A stretch of 64,000 nt of DNA, taken from assembly GCA_036560705.1 (NCBI GenBank), contig DATBQR010000107.1, forward strand, positions 8,573 to 72,572. Direction: 5' to 3'. The stretch comes from RBG-16-66-20 sp036560705. GTDB lineage: Bacteria > Pseudomonadota > Gammaproteobacteria > Burkholderiales > SG8-39. Each line of letters starts with the position of its first letter. The first letter of the stretch is position 1. Below are positions 9,101-16,561 of this stretch, one piece after another. Below the pieces are notes generated by a model. The model was not told where the DNA came from, made no database searches, and saw only the letters and a list, made by a program, of their open reading frames with translations. The translations under genes and the position numbers were made by a program.

Positions 9101-9396
9101 TGCTCTCCGCCGCGCTGGCGCAGCAGGTCGATCATGTATTTGAAGTACTCGATGTGCCCGCCCTGGTAGGACGAGATGGCGATGCCCTGCACGTCTTCCT
9201 GCAGCGCGGCGCTCACCACTTCGTCGACGGAGCGGTTGTGGCCGAGGTGGATCACCTCCGCGCCCGAGGCCTGCAGGATGCGGCGCATGATGTTGATCGA
9301 GGCATCGTGGCCGTCGAACAGGCTCGCCGCAGTGACGAAGCGGATCTTGTGCTTCGCCTTGTAGCGCAGGCTTTTCGACTCGGAAAGGTCGGTCAT
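6157..9396 (-). CDS. icmF: Fused isobutyryl-CoA mutase IcmF (B12 domain, MeaB-like GTPase, mutase)
   Basis: Adenosylcobalamin-dependent enzyme of 1079 residues that interconverts isobutyryl-CoA and n-butyryl-CoA; some members act on pivalyl-CoA. The order of domains is that of IcmF: an N-terminal B12-binding domain with DGHDAS (axial-ligand histidine about residue 30), a MeaB-like chaperone GTPase with P-loop GTGGSGKSS (about 204-212), and the C-terminal mutase barrel with SVSMTINGPAPTILAMFF and SGYHIAEAGANPVSQLAF. The ATG at 9396 follows GAGGAGGGG. A LiuR-like palindrome lies 37-58 bp upstream, which suits a role in valine or short-branched acyl-CoA breakdown. Two patches (about residues 169-195 and 684-712) are encoded by DNA near 40 percent GC, well below the rest of the gene. 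Confidence 0.95.
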   Translation of the reverse strand: MTDLSESKSLRYKAKHKIRFVTAASLFDGHDASINIMRRILQASGAEVIHLGHNRSVDEVVSAALQEDVQGIAISSYQGGHIEYFKYMIDLLRQRGGEHIRVFGGGGGVIVAAEIRELQDYGVARIYTPEDGQKMGLQGMINDMLARCDFNPVEQPPAELKQGDFRGLARVITSLELGSCSSELKKNLLGRAEKQKAPVLGVTGTGGSGKSSLTDELVRRLRLDQGDRLKIAVLAVDPSRRKTGGALLGDRIRMNAIHGDKVFMRSLATRASGAEIAACLPEAIAACRAAGFDLVIVETSGIGQGDAAIVKLVDCSLYVMTPEFGAASQLEKIDMLDFADFVAINKFDRRGAEDALRDVRKQMQRNRETFAQGPEQMPVYGTIASRFNDDGVTALYQGVAEKLKEKGLQLGAGKLPVVKGKLSSKVQVVLPAGRARYLAEIADSVRGYHLHSASQARIARERQQLAAAREMLGKAAPQEIDVLAEQKTAALDGHSRKLLQDWPKTVAAYSGDEYVVKVRGKEIRTRLTTTSLSGTQVRKVALPRYEDHGEILKWQLRENVPGEFPFTSGVFSFKRENEDPTRMFAGEGDPFRTNRRFHLLSKDLPAKRLSTAFDSVTLYGFDPDERPDIYGKVGNSGVSIATLEDMKVLYSGFDLCDPATSVSMTINGPAPTILAMFFNTAIDQQVEKFKADKNKNPTEKEFQELKEKTLSAVRGTVQADILKEDQGQNTCIFSTEFSLKVMGDIQQYFIQHDVRNFYSVSISGYHIAEAGANPVSQLAFTLANGFTFVEAYLARGMNIDDFAPNLSFFFSYGMDPEYAVLGRVARRIWAVAMKNRYGANDRSQKLKFHSQTSGRSLHAQEIAFNDIRTTLQALISTYDNTNSLHTNAYDEAITTPTEESVRRAMAIQLIINKEWGLGKNENSNQGSFIIDELTDLVEEAVLKEFEAISGRGGVLGAMETGYQRGKIQEESMYYEHKKHDGSYPIVGVNAYRNPNADPTPQKIELIRSSEDEKQSQLKRLRDFHREHSAESAAMLERLRQAVVRNDNVFSVLMEAVRVCSLGQITHALFDVGGQYRRSM

Positions 9397-9432
9397 AGAA
9401 AAATCCCCTCCTCAGGGGGCCTGCCAGCGTAC

Positions 9433-9454
9433 TTGACGTTTACGTTAACGTCAA
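9433..9454. promoter_or_regulatory. LiuR-like 22-bp palindromic operator upstream of icmF
   Basis: The arms TTGACGTT and AACGTCAA flank a central ACGT, giving a 22-bp dyad with a single mismatched pair. It resembles the operator of LiuR, a MerR-family repressor of branched-chain amino acid and short-chain acyl-CoA degradation genes in beta- and gammaproteobacteria, as I recall its consensus. It sits 37 bp before the icmF start and just after the end of the upstream hydrolase gene, as expected for an icmF promoter operator. No liuR gene is in the window. Confidence 0.7.
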
Positions 9455-9467
9455 CTTGATCCTGCTT

Positions 9468-10418
9468 TCAGCGCAGCAGGAATTCCTTCACCGCCGCGAT
9501 CTGATCGTAGCTCATCAGCGCCGGGGCGTGGCCGGTACCCGCAAACTCGACTGCTTCGACGCCGGGCCGGCTTGCCTGCATCTGCACGAGCGTCTCGTGC
9601 GACAGCACGTCGGATTCAGCGCCGCGCAGGACCAGCGTCGGGCAGCGGATTTCCGCCCAGGTACCCCACAGATCGATGCCGGCGAGAAAATTGAGCCCCA
9701 GCGGAAACTCCGGATCCGCCCGTCCGCCGCGCATCGTGTCCCCGATGCCCGGGTCGTAGCGCAGCCGCAACCTGCCCTCGCCGGCGTCATACACGCTGTG
9801 CTCGGCGAGGTGCCGCCACTGCTCGTCGGTAAGCGGCCCGAACTGGCTCAGGACCTCGCGCAGGTGCGATTCGACTTCGGCGGGACTGCCGAACGACGAT
9901 ACCCCCGCAACGTAGCCTTTGAGCCGGTACAGCGATCCCCAGGAAATGAAAGGCCCGACGTCGTTCAGTACCAGGCGGCGTATCGGCGAACCGGGTTTGG
10001 CCGCGAGCAGCATGCCGATCAGCCCGCCCATCGAGGTACCGAGCCAGTCGATCCGCTTCAGCGCGGGCGCGGCGCCCCGCCGGCTGCGGAACGTGCGGAC
10101 AGCGCCAAAAGCAGCGGGTGCCGCGGGCGCGCTGATGCGCGCGATCAGCGCGGCTGCGTCGGTCAGGTAAGTCGAAAAACTGTAGTCGCTCTTGTCCGCC
10201 AGCCATTCGCTGTCGCCCCGGCCCACTACGTCCACGCAGACCACGCGGCAATCGCTCGCCAGCTCGCGCGCGAGGTAGTCGAAGTCGCGGCTGTTTCTCG
10301 CCAGGCCGTGGACGCAGACCACCACGTGGTCGGACGCCGGGTTGCCCCAGTCGAGATAAGCGATGCGGTGGAAGCCCCCCGGGGAAAGGCTGAGAAAAGA
10401 GCCGCGCGAAGGACTCAT
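9468..10418 (-). CDS. Alpha/beta hydrolase
   Basis: Alpha/beta hydrolase of 316 residues with no evident signal peptide. Motifs are the oxyanion loop CVHGLARNSRDFD, the nucleophile elbow WLGTSMGGL (serine near residue 128), the acid Asp in RGAESDVLS and the histidine in AGTGHAPAL. An Ala/Arg-rich stretch (residues about 96-120) sits just before the nucleophile strand and looks like a local insertion. The gene begins 30 bp after the flavoprotein reductase stop and may be co-transcribed with the nitrite operon, but it has no obvious place in nitrite metabolism. The icmF gene follows after 71 bp with its own likely promoter. The function is unassigned. Confidence 0.88.
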   Translation of the reverse strand: MSPSRGSFLSLSPGGFHRIAYLDWGNPASDHVVVCVHGLARNSRDFDYLARELASDCRVVCVDVVGRGDSEWLADKSDYSFSTYLTDAAALIARISAPAAPAAFGAVRTFRSRRGAAPALKRIDWLGTSMGGLIGMLLAAKPGSPIRRLVLNDVGPFISWGSLYRLKGYVAGVSSFGSPAEVESHLREVLSQFGPLTDEQWRHLAEHSVYDAGEGRLRLRYDPGIGDTMRGGRADPEFPLGLNFLAGIDLWGTWAEIRCPTLVLRGAESDVLSHETLVQMQASRPGVEAVEFAGTGHAPALMSYDQIAAVKEFLLR

Positions 10419-10448
10419 CGCGAACTCCCGTCCTGCGCGCGGCCGTCC

Positions 10449-12038
10449 CTAGTAGACGTCGCGCTGATATCGGCCGGCGCGAACGAGCTCCTGCAGGAAA
10501 CGCTTGGCCGCCGCGGCGTCCATCCCGCCCTGGGTGACCGCAATCTGCTGCAGCGCGAGATCCACGTCGCCCGCCATGCGCTTGGCTTCTCCACAGACGT
10601 AAAGATACGCGCCATTGGAAAGCCAGCGCCATAATTCCTGGGCGGCTTCGAGCATCTTGTGCTGGACGTACACCTTGTTCAGCTGGTCCCTGGAAAATGC
10701 GAGATCCATGCGGCTCAGCAGGCGCTTCTCCGCGAAATCCTCGAGCTCGCTTCGGTAGAGGAAATCCGCCTCGCGCCGCTGGTTGCCGAAAAACAGCCAG
10801 TTGCGGCCGGCGGCGCCGGCGGCGGCGCGCTCCTGCAGGAAAGCGCGGAACGGCGCGATCCCGGTTCCCGGGCCCACCATGATGACGTGCGCGGCGAGAT
10901 CGGCCGGCAGGCGGAAGCCGTGCGCCCGCTGCACGAACACCGACACCGCCCGCCCCGGGCGCAGGTGTTCGGAAAGAAAGCTCGAGCCGGTCCCCCGGTA
11001 GGCGCGATCATTCCTTTCGTAGCGCAGCATGCCGACCGTCAGGTGTACCTCGCGCGGATGACGCTTTTGCGAGGACGCGATCGAATAAAGCCGGGGCTGC
11101 ATGCGCCCGAGGGCTGCGACGAATTCGTCGATGCGCGGACGGGCGGAGGGAAATTCAAGCAGCGCATCGAGCACGTCGTGTACGCCCAGCGCATCGGCCT
11201 GGCCATCGTCGTCAGCTAGCTTGGAGAGCCGCGCGCGGTCCGCTTCGTCCTTGGCCTCGCGCGCCAGCAAGGCATAGAGAGATTCACCGGGTGCGCGCAG
11301 GTCGCATTCGCAGCCGAGCGCTTCGCGCGCGGAGACGACGGCTCCGTCCGGGAGGGTCACTGCCTCGGAGCCGCGCGCGCGCAATATCGCGATCAGCAGC
11401 TCCACCTCGTCGGGATTGTTGTGCGGCCAGACGCCGAGCGAATCGCCGGGCGTGTACTGCAGCCCGCAGCCGGTCACGTCGATCGCGACGTGCCGCGTTT
11501 CCTTCTCCGCCCCCGGCAGGCTCAGCAGCGCGCTCGAGATCAGCCGGGCCGAGACCGGCGCATCGCGGCCGTAGCCGCGTTCGATGACGGCCGCTTCCGG
11601 CTTGACGGCGGGGCCGGGCGCGGCGAGCCGGGGCCCCGCGGGGCGCGGCACGAGTTCTTTTATTTTCTTCGCCGTCTCGCGCCCGCCGGGAACGCATTTG
11701 CCGAGCTCGGACTCGGCGCCGGCGGCGATCGCGGCCGCATAACTCCGGCACTCGTACCCGCACTGCCCGCAATCGAGCTGCCCCATCGCCGCCATCAGGC
11801 GCAGTTCGAGGGGGCGATCCGCCGCCAGCTTCATGCGCTCGTCCAGGGCGATGGTCGGATCGTGCCACGGGAATTCCTCGCCGGCCGGCCCCGCGAGCGC
11901 GGCGGCCGCGGGAACCGACCCCGCAGATCCGGCGCCGGCGGCGGCCCGCTCCATGCCGAGCAGACCGGTGACGAACCCGTTCAGCCAGGCGCGCTGCTCG
12001 ACGGAAAACGGGGCGTTTTCGGGGATCAGGGCCTGCAT
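10449..12038 (-). CDS. Fe-S/flavin NADPH reductase subunit (CysJ-like, RnfB-type iron-sulfur domain)
   Basis: This is an electron-transfer subunit of 529 residues that probably passes electrons from NADPH to the adjacent siroheme reductase. The short N-terminal region (PFSVEQRAWLNGFVTGLLG) is typical of this family. It is followed by a four-cysteine [4Fe-4S] motif with C90, C93, C97 and C115 (DCGQCGYEC ... GKCVPGG) and then a CysJ-type FAD/NADPH module with RLYSIASS and the nucleotide loop MVGPGTGIAPFRAFLQE. The FMN flavodoxin domain of classic CysJ is absent, and the iron-sulfur domain appears to take its place. The ATG directly abuts the stop of the reductase gene (TAAATG). It is often annotated as sulfite reductase subunit alpha. 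Confidence 0.88.
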   Translation of the reverse strand: MQALIPENAPFSVEQRAWLNGFVTGLLGMERAAAGAGSAGSVPAAAALAGPAGEEFPWHDPTIALDERMKLAADRPLELRLMAAMGQLDCGQCGYECRSYAAAIAAGAESELGKCVPGGRETAKKIKELVPRPAGPRLAAPGPAVKPEAAVIERGYGRDAPVSARLISSALLSLPGAEKETRHVAIDVTGCGLQYTPGDSLGVWPHNNPDEVELLIAILRARGSEAVTLPDGAVVSAREALGCECDLRAPGESLYALLAREAKDEADRARLSKLADDDGQADALGVHDVLDALLEFPSARPRIDEFVAALGRMQPRLYSIASSQKRHPREVHLTVGMLRYERNDRAYRGTGSSFLSEHLRPGRAVSVFVQRAHGFRLPADLAAHVIMVGPGTGIAPFRAFLQERAAAGAAGRNWLFFGNQRREADFLYRSELEDFAEKRLLSRMDLAFSRDQLNKVYVQHKMLEAAQELWRWLSNGAYLYVCGEAKRMAGDVDLALQQIAVTQGGMDAAAAKRFLQELVRAGRYQRDVY

Positions 12039-13796
12039 TTACGCGGCCTCCGGAAGCCGGGCCGTCGCGAAAGCACGCAGAGCCTCGGGCGAATGGCGTT
12101 TCGCGAATGCCTGGAAGGACTCGTCCTGCGCCGAACGCTGCGCGAGGTAGGCGCGCAGCAGGCGCTCGAGCGCCTGCGGCAGTTCGGCGGCGGGAACGTC
12201 GCGCAGGATCTCGCGTCCCAGCCCGCGCCTTTCCCCGAAGCCGCCGCCGACGAAGACGTGGTACCCCTCGACTTCCGCATTCCCGCCGGATGCCACCTTC
12301 GCGCCGAGCAGGCCGATATCGCCGATGTAATGCTGCGCGCAGGAATGCGGGCAGCCGGTCAGGTGAATGTTCAGCGGCTCGTCCAGGGAAAGACGCGGGT
12401 CGAGATAGTCCGCGATCGCCAGCGCATGGCGCTTGGTGTCGCTTGCGGCAAATTTGCAGCCGGTATTGCCGGTGCAGGCGACGAGGCCGGCGCGGATCGC
12501 CGATGCTTCCGCGCCCAGCCCGAGTTCGGCGAGCGCGGCCCGCACCGCGTGCCGGTCGCCTTCGGCGATATCCGACAGGATCAGGTTCTGCCATACCGTC
12601 AGGCGGACGGCGCCACTGCCGTGGCGCTCCGCAATGCCGGCCAGGCCTCGCATCTGCGCCGCGGTCATTTTCCCGACCGGGAGGACAACGCCGGCATAAA
12701 CGCGGCCCGCCTGCTTCTGGGGATGGAAGCCGACGTGCGCGCCGCGTTTGAGCGGCGGCCGCGGTTCGCATGCGGCCTGCGCGACGCGCGCCAGCGGCGC
12801 GGGCAGCCGTTTTTCAACCAGGGCGAGAAACCGCTCCAGCCCCATTCTGTCGAGCACGTATTTGAGGCGCGCGCGCTTGCGGTCGGTGCGATCGCCCTCG
12901 TCGATGAAGGCACGCACGATCGCCAGTGCGACCGGCACGCACTGCTCCGGGGCGACGGCCACGCCTAGGTCGCCGGCAAAATCGCCGTGGCCGGTAATCC
13001 CGCCCACCGCCACCCGGAAGTACACGCCCGCCGGCACGCCGGCGCCCGAAGCGATGCGCACCGCACTGAAACCGATGTCGTTGGTATCTTCCAGCGACGC
13101 CACGCCGCAGCCGCCGTCGAAGGAGATGTTGAACTTCCGCGGCAGGCCATAGAGCTCGCGGTGGTTGAGTATCGCGTGGTAGAGCGAAAGACCGAGCTGC
13201 CGCGTATCGAAGAGCTCCTCCGGATCGATGCCCGCCGTCGGGTTGCCGGCGATGTTCCTGATGTTGTCCGCGCCGGCGCCGCGCGAGGTCAGCCCGGCCT
13301 CGGCAAGCCGCTCGAGCACCTGCAGGGCGTGCCGCGGCGCGATTTCGCGGATTTGCAGGTTGGCGCGGGTGGTTACGTGGGCGTAGCCGCCGCCGCAATC
13401 CTCGGCGAGCGCGGCGACTGCACGCAGCTGCCGGGCGTCGAGGATGCCGTTCGGCACCCTCAGCCGGCACATGAACGAATTCTGCGTCGGCGCTACATGG
13501 AACAGCCCGTGGAATTTATACAGAAAAACATCCGTGCCTTTGGGAAATTCGCCCTTGGCGGCATTTGCGGACATCTCGTCCCACATGTCGAAGGGGTGCT
13601 TGGCGCGTTTCGCCTCCTCTTCCCTGGTGAGCTTGCCGCCCGCGGCAAGCGCGCGGTTCTGCGCGGCAGCATGGATTTTCTCCGGTCCCGAAGGTTCTGC
13701 CGGCGCGCTGGAGGGCTGCGCCGCGCGAACGGCCGCGAAACCGCGACCCAGGCCTTCCAGGTAGTGCTTCTGCTCCTCGGAAAAATCCGTGCTCAC
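12039..13796 (-). CDS. Siroheme nitrite/sulfite reductase hemoprotein (NirA/CysI family)
   Basis: This assimilatory six-electron reductase of 585 residues converts nitrite to ammonium or sulfite to sulfide. It has the duplicated ferredoxin-like and siroheme domains, with THVTTRANLQIREI-type substrate-pocket residues (HVTTRANLQIRE) near residue 160. The C-terminal [4Fe-4S]/siroheme cysteines lie in CTGNTGCKFAASDTK and TGCPHSCAQHYIGDIGLLG. I chose the GTG at 13796 because it gives the family N-terminus STDFSEEQKHYLEGL; the longer frame overlaps nirC. Context favours nitrite, because a nirC-type channel gene lies 46 bp upstream and the dedicated reductase gene follows directly. Sulfite as substrate cannot be excluded. 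Confidence 0.9.
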   Translation of the reverse strand: MSTDFSEEQKHYLEGLGRGFAAVRAAQPSSAPAEPSGPEKIHAAAQNRALAAGGKLTREEEAKRAKHPFDMWDEMSANAAKGEFPKGTDVFLYKFHGLFHVAPTQNSFMCRLRVPNGILDARQLRAVAALAEDCGGGYAHVTTRANLQIREIAPRHALQVLERLAEAGLTSRGAGADNIRNIAGNPTAGIDPEELFDTRQLGLSLYHAILNHRELYGLPRKFNISFDGGCGVASLEDTNDIGFSAVRIASGAGVPAGVYFRVAVGGITGHGDFAGDLGVAVAPEQCVPVALAIVRAFIDEGDRTDRKRARLKYVLDRMGLERFLALVEKRLPAPLARVAQAACEPRPPLKRGAHVGFHPQKQAGRVYAGVVLPVGKMTAAQMRGLAGIAERHGSGAVRLTVWQNLILSDIAEGDRHAVRAALAELGLGAEASAIRAGLVACTGNTGCKFAASDTKRHALAIADYLDPRLSLDEPLNIHLTGCPHSCAQHYIGDIGLLGAKVASGGNAEVEGYHVFVGGGFGERRGLGREILRDVPAAELPQALERLLRAYLAQRSAQDESFQAFAKRHSPEALRAFATARLPEAA

Positions 13797-13842
13797 GGCA
13801 TTGGACCGCGCAACGTTCCGGTTGCCGCAATCGCCCGGGCCG

Positions 13843-14652
13843 TCAATCCGGCTTTGCCTGTATCGCCGGCTCGCCCTGCGTCGAAATCGGGAAGCCGTAG
13901 GTCGATACGTGGTACGCGCCGGCGACGAACAGGCCGCCGCCGACGATGTTGCCGAGCGTGACCCAGAAAAGATTCCACCCAAAACCCGCGATCGACACTG
14001 TCTCCGGGTGATTGCCGGCCATGGCGAGCCCGAGCAGCGTCATGTTGGCCACGCTGTGCTCGAAGCCGCAGGCGATGAACGCCAGCAGGCACCAGAAGAT
14101 CACGATGCACTTGGCGGAGTCGGAATTCACGCGCGCCGACATCCACAGCGCAAGGCACACCAGCCAGTTGCACAGGATGGCGCGCGCAAACAGGCTGATC
14201 GCCGGCGCGTTCATTTTCGCGGCGGCGACTTTCATCACCAAGGTTTCCGGTCCGGCAAGGAGACCGCCGCCGCCGCCGAGCGCGAACAACGCGACCAGCA
14301 GGAGAGATCCGGCGAGGTTGCCGGCCCAGGTCATGCTCCAGGAAGCGGCGATATCGCCCGCCGCGCCGTTGCCGCGGAAGGCGCGCAGCGCCATGAACAT
14401 GGTGTGGCCGGTGAACAATTCCGCGCCCGCGATCGCCACCAGCGTGAGCGCGATGCCGAAGGTCGTTCCCATCACCAGTTTCTGGAATTCCGGCGGCACC
14501 TGGCTGCCGAGCGTGAAAATCAGCAGGATGCCCATGCCGACGTAGGCGCCGGCCAGCATGCTGGAAACGAAAAAGCCGCCCGGCGACGCCCGCAGCGCGG
14601 CGAGTTTTTTATCGGCAGTTTTTGAAAATCCCTCGATGGTCTCTGCGTACAT
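13843..14652 (-). CDS. nirC: Formate/nitrite transporter family channel (NirC-like)
   Basis: Pentameric inner-membrane channel subunit of 269 residues with six predicted membrane helices. The N-terminus MYAETIEGFSKTADKKL followed by GGFFVSSMLAGAYVGMGILL matches NirC rather than FocA. The pore-lining elements AELFTGHTMF and CGFEHSVANM are present, including the conserved channel histidine. I chose the ATG at 14652 because the upstream extension (to 14742) does not resemble the family. It is the first gene of the nitrite reductase cluster and probably imports nitrite for reduction to ammonium. A terminator at 14750-14774 isolates it from the upstream aldolase operon, so its promoter must lie between about 14653 and 14750. 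Confidence 0.92.
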   Translation of the reverse strand: MYAETIEGFSKTADKKLAALRASPGGFFVSSMLAGAYVGMGILLIFTLGSQVPPEFQKLVMGTTFGIALTLVAIAGAELFTGHTMFMALRAFRGNGAAGDIAASWSMTWAGNLAGSLLLVALFALGGGGGLLAGPETLVMKVAAAKMNAPAISLFARAILCNWLVCLALWMSARVNSDSAKCIVIFWCLLAFIACGFEHSVANMTLLGLAMAGNHPETVSIAGFGWNLFWVTLGNIVGGGLFVAGAYHVSTYGFPISTQGEPAIQAKPD

Positions 14653-14749
14653 GGCGCGTCGTCTCCAAGCCGTCCGGAAATGGGGCTCGAAGAAGAGAAG
14701 CGCAATGATCGTGCCACCCCAAAACACGCCCTCGGGCGGCAAACGGGCG

Positions 14750-14774
14750 AAGAAACCGCACTGTTGCAGTGCGG
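14750..14774 (-). terminator. Rho-independent terminator after the class II aldolase gene
   Basis: On the minus strand a perfect 8-bp stem CCGCACTG/CAGTGCGG with a 3-nt loop is followed by TTTCTTC. It begins 30 nt after the aldolase stop and ends that operon before nirC. Confidence 0.75.
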
Positions 14775-14803
14775 CAAAGCACTACGAGGGTGCGGCCGAC
14801 TGC

Positions 14804-15574
14804 TCAGTCCCGGTAGGAAGGGTCTTTCGCATCCACGATGCGCTGCATCGCGGCGAACACGTCTTCGCAGGTGCGCTTTTCCCCCGGCCCCGACTCGCGC
14901 ACCGTCTGCGCGAACACTTCCGACCGGATCGGATTCAGCGCCGCGCCGCTGGAGGCGATCTGCACGTCGCAGGCGCGCTGCAGGGTCCAGAGCGTCATGA
15001 AAGCCTCCGGCACCGACGGTCCCCAGGCGAGCAGGCCGTGGTTCCTCAGGATCACCGCCCGTTTGCCGCCGATACTGGCGACCAGGCGCGATTTCTCGGC
15101 TTCCTCGACCGTGATGCCCTCGAAGTCGTGGTACGCGACGCCCCCATGCAGCTGCGCGGCGTAGAAATTGGTCGGCGACAGTCCGTCCTTCTGGCAGGCG
15201 ACCGCCATCCCGGCCGTCGTATGCGTGTGCATCACGCAGTGCGCCTGGGGGATCGAAGCATGGATCGCGCTATGGATCACGAAGCCGGCCTTGTTCACCG
15301 GCCACTTGGCCTCGCGCACCGGATTGCCGTCGATGTCGATCAGCAGCAGGCTGGATGCGGTGATCTCGCGATAGTGCAGGCCGAAAGGGTTGATGAGGAA
15401 ATGCAGCTCGGGGCCCGGCACGCGCACGGTGACGTGGTTGAAGATCATCTCGACCCAGCCGAGGTGATCGAAAATCCGGTAGCAGGCGGCAAGCTGCAGG
15501 CGCGCCTCGCGCTCCGCCTTGCCCATCGGCAGTTTCCTCGCCGCAGGCGCGGCGCCCTGATGGTAAATCGTCAT
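14804..15574 (-). CDS. Class II aldolase/adducin family protein
   Basis: Zinc-dependent class II aldolase fold protein of 256 residues, related to fuculose-phosphate aldolases and their non-sugar relatives. The metal-binding HTHT is in AHCVMHTHTTAG (about residues 115-118), a third histidine lies in ILRNHGLLAWG, and SRLVASIGGKRAVIL precedes it. The ATG at 15574 overlaps the amidohydrolase stop by four bases, so the two are coupled. The N-terminal region ACYRIFDHLGWVEMIFNHVT replaces the sugar-type SGNLS loop with N-H-V-T, so a sugar phosphate is not the likely substrate. With the amidohydrolase and Bug receptor it probably forms a short catabolic route for an imported acid, substrate unknown. 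Confidence 0.88.
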   Translation of the reverse strand: MTIYHQGAAPAARKLPMGKAEREARLQLAACYRIFDHLGWVEMIFNHVTVRVPGPELHFLINPFGLHYREITASSLLLIDIDGNPVREAKWPVNKAGFVIHSAIHASIPQAHCVMHTHTTAGMAVACQKDGLSPTNFYAAQLHGGVAYHDFEGITVEEAEKSRLVASIGGKRAVILRNHGLLAWGPSVPEAFMTLWTLQRACDVQIASSGAALNPIRSEVFAQTVRESGPGEKRTCEDVFAAMQRIVDAKDPSYRD

Positions 15575-16560
15575 TTGAAATCGAATATACGCCCCGCATT
15601 GCCGCTTCGCACGCGGTTGCGCACGCCGTCGGGCAGACGGTCCACGCGGGCGAGGCAGCCGATCGGGTCGCCGATGGTGTGCGGGTAGTCCGAACCGTAG
15701 AGCACGTTGCCGGAGCCGAATACGTTTACCGCCATCGCCAGCGCCTCGTCGGTAAACACCACCGTATCGGCGTAAATGCGCCGCGCGTGGAGGCTCGGCT
15801 TCTCCCGCGTCTTCGTACGGCAGGCCGGGATGTGCTCGTAGCACTGGTCCATGCGCCCGATCAGGTACGGCAAAGTGCCGCCGCCGTGGCTGGCGATGAT
15901 TTTCAGCTTCTCGAAACGGTCGAAGAAGCCGTCGTAGATCATGCGCGCCACCGCCAGCGTCGTATCCGTGGTGAAGCCGATCGTGGCCACCAGCTGGAAC
16001 TGCTGCATCTCCATCTCCGCCACGCCCGGGGGCGCGGTCGGGTGGATCAGCACCGGCAGCTTTGCGTCATCGATCGCCTGCCAGATCCTGGCGAAGGACG
16101 GGTCGGTAAGCGCCTTGCCGCCGATGTTGGCGAGCACCATCACGCCGCAGGCACCCGCCTTGAGCGATCGTTTCAATTCGGCGAGCGCCGCCTTCTCGTA
16201 CTGCCAGGGCAGCGAGCACAGCCACTGGATGCGGCCGGGCCAGGTCTTGCGCGCTTTCGCCATCTCGTCGTTCATCACCTGCGCCGCCTTCAGGCTCACC
16301 GCCTCGCTGCCCCAGTAGGCGTTCGGGCAGGTCAGCGAAACCACCGACACGTCGATGCCCACGCGGTCCATGTTCCTGATGCGCAGGTCCCAATCGAACA
16401 TCTCGGGCACCGGCGTCATGAACGGCGCGCCGTCGAGATGAATCGCGCGCAGGCCGCCGGTCACTGCCTTCAGCGTATAGCGCGGGCGGCCGTGCTTCTC
16501 GAGCAGCTTCAGCCACTCGTTGTTCAGCATGTGGGTGTGTACGTCGATGACGGGACTCAT
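15571..16560 (-). CDS. Amidohydrolase family protein (ACMSD/gamma-resorcylate decarboxylase-like)
   Basis: Metal-dependent TIM-barrel enzyme of 329 residues from the amidohydrolase-2 family, whose members are often decarboxylases of aromatic or muconate acids. Metal-binding motifs are VHTHML (residues about 6-9), LIHPTAPPG with a histidine near residue 178, the ASHGGGTLPYLIGR region, and YGSDYPH near residue 290. The start at 16560 gives the canonical MSPVIDVHTH N-terminus, one base after the Bug receptor stop. The longer upstream frame overlaps that gene and was rejected. The operon is receptor, amidohydrolase, aldolase. Decarboxylase or hydrolase activity cannot be distinguished from sequence alone. 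Confidence 0.88.
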   Translation of the reverse strand: MSPVIDVHTHMLNNEWLKLLEKHGRPRYTLKAVTGGLRAIHLDGAPFMTPVPEMFDWDLRIRNMDRVGIDVSVVSLTCPNAYWGSEAVSLKAAQVMNDEMAKARKTWPGRIQWLCSLPWQYEKAALAELKRSLKAGACGVMVLANIGGKALTDPSFARIWQAIDDAKLPVLIHPTAPPGVAEMEMQQFQLVATIGFTTDTTLAVARMIYDGFFDRFEKLKIIASHGGGTLPYLIGRMDQCYEHIPACRTKTREKPSLHARRIYADTVVFTDEALAMAVNVFGSGNVLYGSDYPHTIGDPIGCLARVDRLPDGVRNRVRSGNAGRIFDFK

Positions 16561-16561
16561 A

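Noticed and set aside
13797..13982. Longer start for the siroheme reductase
   Set aside because: The extension overlaps the nirC 3-prime end and has no family resemblance; GTG 13796 gives the expected N-terminus.
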